64,000 nucleotides of DNA, from contig JAUTDP010000003.1 of NCBI GenBank assembly GCA_033439795.1, positions 434,001-498,000 of the forward strand. Direction: 5' to 3'. Shown piece after piece: positions 50,501 through 59,400 of the stretch. Each line of letters opens with the position of its first letter. The first letter of the stretch is position 1. A program made the position numbers and the translations under genes. The DNA is from Sordaria brevicollis. Lineage: Eukaryota; Ascomycota; Sordariomycetes; Sordariales; Sordariaceae. The notes beneath the pieces were generated by a model. The model made no database searches. It was not told the DNA's origin and saw only the letters and a program-made list of their open reading frames with translations.

Positions 50501-51466
50501 ACAGTGCTTTACTGCTGCGAGAAAAAAGCCCATGCTGAACCTGCCATCCATCTATCCATGCATTGCTCGTTCTGACGGAAATTTGCCATTTGATATTCAG
50601 GAACACACACATAAGCATGTGAAATCCACACAGGACAGGCATGCAGGTAGCGAGATATTCGCCACCACACTCGCGATGCTAAGTTTCACGGCTCAGGCCG
50701 GGAATCAGGGGGGCGCTCTGCTTAGGCTCGTGGGGGACACCATGCAGATCTCAGACCGCACCCAAGAATGCCATGCCTTTGACAATGGGGTTTAAGCATC
50801 GATAAGCAAAAAAAAGAAAGGAGGGAAGTGGAGGGAAGTATTGAATGGATGGCATTGCCGCGCTGCTGTAACCGACGTTGCCGCCACCGTACGAGCGCTT
50901 CTTACACCGCCAACGCCAACTGCTCGCTACAGCTGCGAACTGCATCTGCCTCCTGCCACTCGTCGTTGCTCGTGCTTCCAACGGCGGACCCGACCGCTCG
51001 GTTGGATCCGTACTTCTTTCTTTGCTTTTCCCCTGCCGGCTCTCTCACTTTCCAATTTCCGCTCTTCGCTTTTTTTGCCACGCGACTTTCCATGCTCCGT
51101 GCTCCGTGGTCCCCGTCCCTGTGAAAGACCGGGACCCGTCTCTAACCCGTACCCACCTGCCTGCTACACTTGTCCTGTGAACTGTGAAGCTACTGCAATG
51201 CATGGTTCGTATGATTGACAGGAACACACATACACACGAGCACACCCGCGGAAATGTGGGGGGTTCCGCTTCTTTCTTTTTTGCTGTCTGCCGAGCGGAC
51301 GGGCGTTGTGGTTTCTTTGAACGAGCGTTCTTGCTTGAGACGCAGGTGTACGATACCGATACCGATACCGATAACGATGGCGATGGCGATAGCAATATGT
51401 AGTGCTCTCCGGTAGGGCTGTAGCGTAGTAAAGCTCAGGAGCTTGGACCTGCTCGCGGTTTAATAC
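47505..51466. other. gene-free stretch left of the RIP-degraded transposon
   Basis: Four kilobases without a supported gene. Contents: the Rrp6 3' flank; a T-rich region with a T20-type run at about 48327-48347; mixed-composition DNA with short frames (48.4-50.1 kb); and a more GC-rich part (50.3-51.4 kb) with overlapping small frames on both strands and a GATACC/GATAAC hexamer cluster near 51350-51400. Composition stays near host level until the terminal repeat at 51467, so RIP has not spread into it. Confidence 0.45.
48327..48347. repeat. long poly(T) tract
   Basis: About 20 consecutive T on the + strand inside an AT-rich patch 0.8 kb downstream of Rrp6. It might be an old retroposon tail in antisense or simple slippage. 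No retroposon body was recognised. Confidence 0.5.
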
Positions 51467-51522
51467 CGCTGTATATTGAAAACGAGGTGTCAATCCCCAC
51501 TTTATACGGGCACCCCCCTTTA
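51467..51522. repeat. left terminal inverted repeat of the RIP-degraded transposon
   Basis: Begins CGCTGTATATTGAAAACGAG. It is the reverse complement of 56389-56444 except for transitions of the RIP type. Similarity may continue weakly inward to about 51560. Confidence 0.8.
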
Positions 51523-53374
51523 TAAACATATACGTAAAATCTATTCATACGTAACAACCCCAAACCTTCAAACTCTTATATTATTACTAAATTTGAGGGT
51601 ATTTATATTCTAATTACTATTCTAAACTCGTATAAATACCCTACATCGTTTAAAATTAATATTAAAGGATCCCAATCAACTTACTAATCTATTCAAAATC
51701 CGCTTTATACTTAATACTGCTACCCCCGCTCCCGCTATACCTCCTAAAAAACGCGCCGTTAACGATAATAATAATAACGATAATAACCGCCGACGTTCAA
51801 AGCGGCTATTATAGCTTAACGTCCGTTTAAAAGAAATTAATACCGAATTTAAAAATAGAGGAGAATAGGAGTAAAACGATAGGGACGGGGATAGGGATAA
51901 CGAAAGGACCTTAAAAAAATTAACGCTTATTCGAACCCCCCGTATTATTTTTAAGAATAATAATAAGAATAAAAAAACGACCGTTAAATTAAAAAAGAGT
52001 ATTATTATTAATAAGTAGCCTATTTAATGTATTATATTTAATTTAAAAGTTAAATTTAAAGTATTAATTCCCTCTTCGACCGCCCCCCTTCCTCGACCTT
52101 AATTTCGTTATCTTCAATTAACTTCTAATATAAGCGTAAATATAATTAACAGTATAATAGAAGAAGAGGATTATAATAAATAGTAAAAAAATTAATAAGA
52201 AGATTAATAAAACGAAGTTGAAATTATTAAAGTAATATTTTGCGCCGCGCCCTCTCTTCGGTCCCTTTATATTATTAGAAAATCGCGTAAATTAGCTTTA
52301 ATTCCCCTAGTACCGCTACCGATTTTAGATTTTTTAAATATTTTATTTATATATAATATTTAGTAGGTGGCGGATATATAATTTAACCGCCTATCGGTTA
52401 AGTTTGGTAAATTGCTTACTTTCGTTTCGAATAACCGGGTCCCCGTTGAAAGAAATTCCAATAATATTATTAATACCGATAACGATTTTAATACCTTTGG
52501 CTTTATTCTATTAGGTTAAGTGCGAAAGGTCGAGAATAGTATTATAAATATTATTCGCAACGAATACGAATTTTTAGGTATAAATTTTACTATTTTTATA
52601 TAATATGTAGATTAGTTGGTTAATATATTAGAGATAATTAGGAATAGGAAAGGTATAACGCTATTTTAATTATACGTTTTATTTAAAAAGGATAATTTAA
52701 TTATACCGTTTAAATTTTATAATACTATTAGAATATTACGTAATTTATTTAAGGAGCCCGTTAAGCGGTATTTTATTACGGTTATTATTTACTTTTATAT
52801 AATTAGAGGATTTTAGTAGCGGTAAAATATTATTTCTATTATAAGTATATTAATACTTTTTAGAGTTATTTTTTTTATTAAAAAGTTCGCGTAATTATAA
52901 TTACGGTTTTAGTTCCGTTAACCCTCTTCCTTACGCTAATCCTTTATACCCGCTACGTTTACCCTTATTAATTCTAATATTCCTATTAATATTTCTAAAT
53001 AATTGGCTATACTTATTAGTATTTCTAAATAGTCTATTAAATTAAATAAGAAGAAAATTATAATTAATTCGATAGTAGAGGAGTTTATAGCGCGTTACGT
53101 ACGCGATTATAAGGAGGCGCGCTAAAGTAAAGAATAGGTTACCTTAATATATAAAGATTTAGGTAAAGTATAGGGATATAATAAGGGTCGCGAATATAAA
53201 AATTACCGTAAAGGCAACGAATATTATTAGTATTTTCTTTTTCCTAATTCTAAATACTATTATTTATTAATATTAAAAGATTTTATGGATTAGGTATACG
53301 CTATTATTTAAAAGCGTATTACTATAAATTAATTTCTAATTTTTATTATAGGACGTTAATTCAATTTTAAGTAC

Positions 53375-53491
53375 TATGACAGGACCAGGGTGCATATGCT
53401 GGCTCGGCCAAACCTATAAAAGATAGGACGATGTTCGCTTGCCAACGAACATCGGAATGCACCACTATATACCCGGAATAATCCTGTGACA
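53375..53491 (+). repeat. left 117-bp direct repeat (LTR-like), unmutated copy
   Basis: Same length as the right copy. It differs at seven sites, where this copy has C and the right copy T. Confidence 0.85.
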
Positions 53492-53755
53492 CTACTTTCC
53501 CCTTCCCCAAGGGGCTCCGCAACGAGAGGCGACTTAAAGCCGCAAAGTCGGAACAGGATATATTCTATATAGCACTACCTGAAAGGCGGACGTATCCCCC
53601 TTTCCAACGGATTCAATCAAGCCGGGCTTCGGTCGCTGCGGTTGCATTGTCTTTCCGGCGATTGGACTAGGGTTTACGCCTCTCTTGAGAACCCTAAACT
53701 CGTTCTTACTTCGTTAGAGGAGACGGTCGTAGCCGGAAAAAACCCGCCCTCGAAA

Positions 53756-53798
53756 TGCCGCGGCCGGGAATTGAACCCGCCGTGGTAAGCGAATATAC
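53756..53798 (-). other. tRNA-like 3' half next to the right repeat of the nested element
   Basis: Read on the - strand, 53798-53756 gives a stretch ending GGTTCAATTCCCGGCCGCGG plus CA, which contains a B-box (GGTTCAATTCC at 53777-53767), a nearly paired T-arm and an acceptor-like GCCGCGGCA end, most like tRNA-Gly. The 5' half (D-arm, A-box) is absent and the anticodon arm is shortened. It is therefore not a functional tRNA, but either a captured tRNA fragment or a primer-binding-site-related sequence. Confidence 0.5.
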
Positions 53799-53915
53799 TA
53801 TGATAGGACTAGGGTGTATATGCTGGCTCGGCTAAACCTATAAAAGATAGGACGATGTTCGCTTGCTAATGAATATCGGAATGCACCACTATATACCCGG
53901 AATAATCCTGTGACA
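53799..53915 (+). repeat. right 117-bp direct repeat (LTR-like), RIP-mutated copy
   Basis: Identical to the left copy except for seven C-to-T changes, six of them in CpA and one in CpG. There are no G-to-A changes and no indels. Confidence 0.85.
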
Positions 53916-54558
53916 AGTACGAATCCTTTTTTTCCAGTACGTAAATAATTTAACAATTAAATTTATAACTATTTTAATAATTTCTACTATATAACGTATT
54001 GGGGTCGAAGCGCGGTGGCGGCGGGGTGGGATATATATTTATACTTTAAATTTTTAATATTTCTTTTTAAAATAGTTATTAAAGTAGTAATAATAATAAT
54101 ATAATATTAATTACAGCCTTTATAACTTTTATTAACGTTAGTAATATAAGTATGGGTAATATAAGTATAATAATTAAATTTACTTTACTTATTTTGCCTA
54201 CCGCGACCGCGATTGCGACTAGCTCCTACGCTAATAGTAGTCGAATTAGTAATAATAACCCTCTACCCTCTTCCCCTCTTCCTTTATTACCGTTAAATAA
54301 ATTATTAAAGTCCTTTATTACCGACTTTATAAAGTAATTAATATTTCGATACGCACTCAAAACTAATAAAAACTAAGGTTTACGTAATACGTTATTTAAT
54401 ATCTAAAAATCCTTTATATCCGGCCGGCTCTCTTTCTATTATACGCATAACCTCCCTAAGTAATAATATTTTATTTATAGGGTTAATAAAGGTATTTATA
54501 TAGTAATTAAGAAGGGGATTAAAGAATTTCTCTATTTCGAGAAGGATTATATCCAACG

Positions 54559-54591
<33 letters not shown>

Positions 54592-55299
54592 GCGGGCGGT
54601 ATTAACTCCTAAGTAATAGGCTTTAACGCCCCCACTACCCGAAATTATAAATCCTAAATTATTATTATAGGGTAAATCCTATCCGTTTATTTAATTATAG
54701 TCGTATTTTATTAATTATTATATTTATTAGACTTATCCCTCCTCTAAAATTCGCTTTAATAAGACGTATATAATTACTATAGCTTACCCCCTATCGAATA
54801 AAAATAAGAGGATAACGACGATATTATTTATATTAATTTTATTAATAAGAATAACGATAAAAAGATTAACCCGGATAATAGTTTGCGTACCGATTATAAT
54901 AATAACGAAATTGCAATTAAAATTAATAATAATAATAAGTTTTGAGGGATTTTTTTATATAAGAGGGGGATTCTATACTTTAATTTATTATTATAAATAA
55001 TAATATTTTTATACTTTTAATAGTAAATTTAGTACTTTTGGTACGTTTAGTATATTTTATACATTATAGGATTTTTTTTCGTAATTCGATAATAATCGAC
55101 TTCGAGTATATTTAAAATAGTATATTTACTATATAAAATAATATCTTTATACGATTATTCCTATTATTATTAATTTATATAATTAATCCTTATATAATAT
55201 AACGTAATTTTTATTATTATTAACGTCGTTACGGAAGGGTATATTTACTTAGTGGTAATATTTACGTATAATATCGATCCGCTACCTTACCTCCCGCGC

Positions 55300-56290
55300 A
55301 ACCTTTTTTAAAAAACCTTTAAACTCTTTATTATTTAGCGTATTACTATTAGTATATTGGTATTATTATTGTATATAGGCTTTTATATTATTAAAGTATA
55401 TTTCGATAGGGTTGAAATTTAGAGAGTATAGCGATAAGAATTATAATAATATATTTTTATTATTGTATACGGTCTTAATAGAGGGGTCTTTATATTATAA
55501 TATATTATTTATTATTAATATATTATAACGATTAGGGAATAGATTTATTTTAAGTAATACCTCTTCTTTTAATTAAATAATAAAACCGGTCGTATTTATT
55601 ATTCTTTTATAATATAATATATCGATGAGGCTATTTACAATTATTATTAGTAATAAATAGAACCGTTTCCTTTTAGTAAATATATTTTTTATAATTAGCG
55701 CTATACCTTTTAGTACCTATTTAATATAATAAGCGCTATCCTTCTTATTAATATTAAATTCGTTATAAAATACGAATATTTCCGCTAAAAACGTAAAAAC
55801 TTTCCTTAATTAATTTAATTACAATAATTCATTATATTAAGAAGCTTTATACGCTATCCTTTTATTAATTTATTCGGAAGCTTTTAATTACTTTAATATA
55901 ATGTTCGTTAATATATATATATTTATTTTAGTAATTAAATAATATTATATTTTATCGAAGTATAAATCGGGCTTATAGCGAAGGAATTCGAAAATTTTTT
56001 ATATAATTAATAATTAAATACTTTATTAAGGTATTTAAAATTTATAACTATTATTCACTTCTATAACTGCTAGTGTTAATATTATTACGTTATATTTCGA
56101 ATTATTCTAAGGGTATAATTTGCCGGTAGTATCGAAGTTTCGTTTTAACCTCTAGATTTGGCGCTCGTTTATATTAACGGATTACGCAATTTCACGTAAA
56201 TGCTCGCTAGCCGTTAATATTATATAGATATTTTAACGCTGCTTCTTATTATTGCGTATTTTTATGGTTATACCGATTATATATCGCGAG
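55300..56290 (-). pseudogene. RIP-killed DDE transposase (Tc1/mariner type)
   Basis: One register on the - strand (codon starts at 56205, 55530 and 55404 all agree) preserves three family landmarks. An N-terminal helix-turn-helix reads ASEHLREIA followed by NINERQI and RLKRNF. The middle acidic site reads FPNRYNILIINN, where the usual DN has become NN, a G-to-A change. Near the end YSLNFNPIE (55428-55402) matches the YSPDFNPIE block carrying the last catalytic acid, with P to L and D to N transitions. The span of roughly 330 codons fits a Tc1/mariner transposase. Numerous TAA/TAG stops make it non-functional. The exact start and stop cannot be fixed from this sequence. Confidence 0.72.
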
Positions 56291-56388
56291 AATTTTAAAA
56301 TCCGACTAAAATTAGTAAATTTGGTAGTAAAACCGCGGAGATATTCAACTTTTACGATTTACGATGTCTATTTTGATGTGGTGTTGTG

Positions 56389-56444
56389 TAAAGGGGGGTG
56401 CCCGTGCAAAGTGGGGACTGACACCTCGTTTTCAACACACAGCG
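56389..56444. repeat. right terminal inverted repeat of the RIP-degraded transposon
   Basis: Reverse complement of the left repeat. It retains GTGTG and TGCA where the left copy has A for G, so it is the less mutated end. Host-like composition starts immediately after 56444. Confidence 0.8.
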
Positions 56445-59400
56445 TCCCGAGCTACCTTAGCTATACCTAAGGTACCGCAGCCATGGATCATCAAATCCGA
56501 CGACAGCATCAACAACAACCTCGGACTTTTTCCCTTTCGCAACCGCTCCCAAAACCCCCCTTCTCGCATCCCTTCCTCGCATCCCACATTCGCAATATCC
56601 ATCCACGCATCAATCTATCGTTTGATCATCCATCGCTACTGCACAGCACATGCTGCCGCGCTGCACAGCAAAAATGCCAGATGCCTAGAAATCCCCGTCA
56701 AGTTCCTGATCGACTCCTTCCCCCCAAAATCGTAACCGGCTCGTCGGTCGGTAACTGTAAGCAACCAAACTCGGCAATCTCAGAAAAACGAATAGGAAAC
56801 CTCGGAAGATGAGGCAAAGGAAGCTATTCGCAGATATTTTTTTTGCTTTGGCTTCGGTTCTTTCAAGGTGGCGAAAAGAAGGCGTCGTGATCGTCATGCT
56901 TGGCAAAGTTTTCTAGACTTCGGGGCAGGCATATGCATTTTGAGTTGAGGGAGGAGATGATGATTGGTTGAAACTAGACTTACACAAGGTCTGACTGGTG
57001 GCACGGAGGTGGCCACAGTATTCCTTGTGTGTGCAACACTCCCCGTCAGTTGAAGAGGTACATAAGCTCACCGGAGGAAACTGCGGCGGAATTTAACTGG
57101 TCAGACGGGCTCGAAAAAATAAGGAAATGATGGGACCGACCGCCGGCCGGCCGGCTGTACAGCTACAGCAACAGCAGTTCAACATCGAATGGGTCGGTTC
57201 GTACCACATGTAGAGGTATGTGGGCAGGGTAGATAGGGTACGTATCGTCGATTACTTCCATCTTTAAGAACGTTGAAGAGACTTGGGGATCTCAGTAGAA
57301 GCTTGGATATCTGGATGGCGAAAAACAGACCTGCCCTCGAAGAAGTGAAAGTGACGAGCTCCCACATCTGCCCACCCAGAAATGGTACCGAAGGAGGCAA
57401 ATTCTGTCTCATCGAAGTGAGTTGGGTTTCACATAGCGAGAGGTGAGTGACAAGCATGATGCCCATGCCATTACCACGGGAAGTAAAGGGTTGGTTGGGG
57501 TGACATGATACCTCCCTGCTCTACTTGCCAGCCGTCAAAGCAAAGACGAGATGTGTGCTCCGACCGTTGAAGAGAAAAAAAAAAGAGTCGATCAAGGGTA
57601 CAAATCAACGATGGTGACTGTACCCTTTGCAGATCCTGATCGACGCGTGCGGCGCGAACCATCGAGAAGAAACGACCCCGACAACCCCTACGACCTGACA
57701 ACTGACGAACGGCGCTGCATCGAGGGACTGAGAGGTTCATCGACAGTCACCCACTAAGGAGAGTGGTTGTGCTAGGGACACACACACCTTTCAGTTTGAC
57801 ATGTTTCTTTTGTTGGCCGAATTCTTTTTCCAAACGAGGGTCCTCGGTGATCATCAAGGTACATTTCCTCTGTTCGTAACTTCAAGTTGGTGCTTTTTGT
57901 GTGCTCTCCCTGCGTTCCTCGGCGGCTGCGCAGTGGTGCAGTGTGCGGCTCCAAAACGGATCATGTTTGCATTTTCCCCCGTAGAAAATTTGAAGGGTGG
58001 TGGTCGCACAAGAAGCACGAAGGGATTTACCATTTTTGTGTGTTCTGAGTGCAGTTGTTGATTGAGCAACACTTTTGGACATTACATTGTCGTACCAGAG
58101 ATGCGAATTATCGCCGCCGCTGTTGAGAAAATCAAAAGGTACATACATACCGTCCGCGTGTAAAGAGCACGTGGTATCCAACCCTTACCTTACTTACCTA
58201 ATGAAGCTATTCGGAACCCACCCCGCCATATGAGCGGACACCCGGAACTTCATGACTGTCCCTGAAGCTCTATCCGACGTCGCTTATAAATTTTGTTTTT
58301 GTTTTGAACCCCGTTATCATGCACACCGGCATCTACGGCGCTGACTTTTTGACAAACAAAACAGAAAGTCTTGGAAGTTGGCTTTCAACCGTAGCGAAAA
58401 GTTGGCAGTAAGACATTTACTATGCCGCTTTTTGATCTCGAGTACGAGAAACTGAAAGGGCACGTGAGAAGAAATTAGTTGATATGGGACGATAAATCTG
58501 AAGCTGAAGAAGGGGAAGGGACCGAGACCCCCTTTGGGCTGTGAATGACGGGAGAATGATGGGATGAAAGAGCAGAACAGGAGGGGTTGGCAAACACTGG
58601 ACACAGGGGGCACATCGTTGGGATCATGATCGTCCCGTTTCCAAAGTGGGAGTCGGGCCCGGGCTTCCCCTCCGAACCGCATCGCCGATGACCGTTCGTG
58701 GCTTGCCGACCGAAATCCCTGCATGTAGCTTTGATGTTAGTGTAGAGGTGTTAGCGCTTGATATTGAACCTCACTGGTCTTTTTCCTTCTGAAGACCTTA
58801 TAACTCGTGCTATGAGCTTCGGTATGCGCTTTGAAGCCCACCAACGGCTACTTCATCGTTGTCCTATTTTCATATTCTTGAAGCACATGTTTCTCACGAG
58901 ATTCAACCTCACTGCCGTCTCTTGACTGCGATAAGAAAGTCGAACGTGACGTCACGCATTAACACCGAGTATTCTCTTGGCATTTAGAGTCTGGACTGTT
59001 CCAGCCGCGATAGTGGATGTTTAGCAGTTTGGCGGAACACCTGTGCTGTGCATGGTGCTGTGAATAGCAAGTCCGTAACTGCTCACTAACATGTCTAACA
59101 GGGACCATCGCCGATGTGTAGGAAGCAACGGCTCCTTTCATTTTTTCATATTTTTCCAGCGAAAAACGTTTCCGAGTTGGTCTGTTGATCTCAATAATTG
59201 TTTCCTCTAGGTTTCGCGCAAAATACTTCTGACGAAGTGGAAGCTGAGCTGGTGTGATGAAATGACGACCGCCGAGGCCGCCCGGCGTCGCTAGTATGCC
59301 ATCATTTTTATTCAGCCATCTCGATGATAAATTGAGGCTTGTCAATCTCGATGTCATGATATTCACGGCGGTGACAACAAAGTCTCATAACCCGAGGAAA

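Larger units (their letters stand above)
53370..53920. mobile_element. nested miniature LTR-type retroelement (TRIM-like) with 5-bp target duplication
   Basis: A 541-bp insertion (53375-53915) bounded by AGTAC at 53370-53374 and 53916-53920. It has 117-bp direct repeats (53375-53491 and 53799-53915) around a 307-bp core with no open frame of note. Repeat ends are TATGACAGGA and TCCTGTGACA, imperfectly inverted, as at LTR ends. Its base composition is normal, in contrast to the surrounding RIP-ravaged DNA, so it inserted after the host element had been mutated. It lacks gag/pol and must have moved with borrowed machinery. The structure could also be called a short LTR-like non-autonomous element of unknown class. 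Confidence 0.78.
51700..54960 (+). pseudogene. decayed + strand reading frame(s) of unknown function inside the transposon
   Basis: In one frame (codon starts at 51725 and 53045 fall in the same register) the + strand reads as a continuous protein-like sequence whose interruptions are TAA/TAG, as expected when CAA/CAG glutamine codons lose their C to RIP. Early residues are basic (PPKKRAVNDN, RRRSKRL). Around 53060-53230 a charged stretch reads EEFIARYVRDYKEAR, later KDLGKV and NKGREYKNYRKGNEY. The 541-bp insertion (plus 5-bp duplication, 546 bp in all, a multiple of three) interrupts it. A second protein-like stretch, Ser/Pro-rich then hydrophobic, spans about 54150-54950 in the same register. 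I do not recognise a family. Because RIP removes TGA everywhere, absence of TGA alone is weak evidence. Confidence 0.4.
51467..56444. mobile_element. RIP-degraded Tc1/mariner-type DNA transposon with 56-bp inverted terminal repeats (4.98 kb)
   Basis: Left end 51467-51522 and right end 56389-56444 are inverted copies sharing GAAAACGAGGTGTCA, TCCCCACTTT and CGGGCACCCCCCTTTA. Left-right differences are G-to-A changes on the left (for example GTGTG versus GTATA, TGCA versus TATA). Between them the DNA is extremely AT-rich, TpA-rich and nearly devoid of CpA/TpG, the RIP signature, apart from the nested insertion at 53375-53915. A decayed DDE transposase is readable on the - strand near the right end, and a long decayed frame on the + strand. 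No target duplication is visible outside the repeats. Other copies of the family must have existed elsewhere to trigger RIP. Expected state: DNA-methylated heterochromatin dependent on DIM-2. Confidence 0.85.

Noticed and set aside
51350..51400. GATACC/GATAAC hexamer array as a possible short tandem regulatory array
   Set aside because: Only a few imperfect units; indistinguishable from an ordinary microsatellite.
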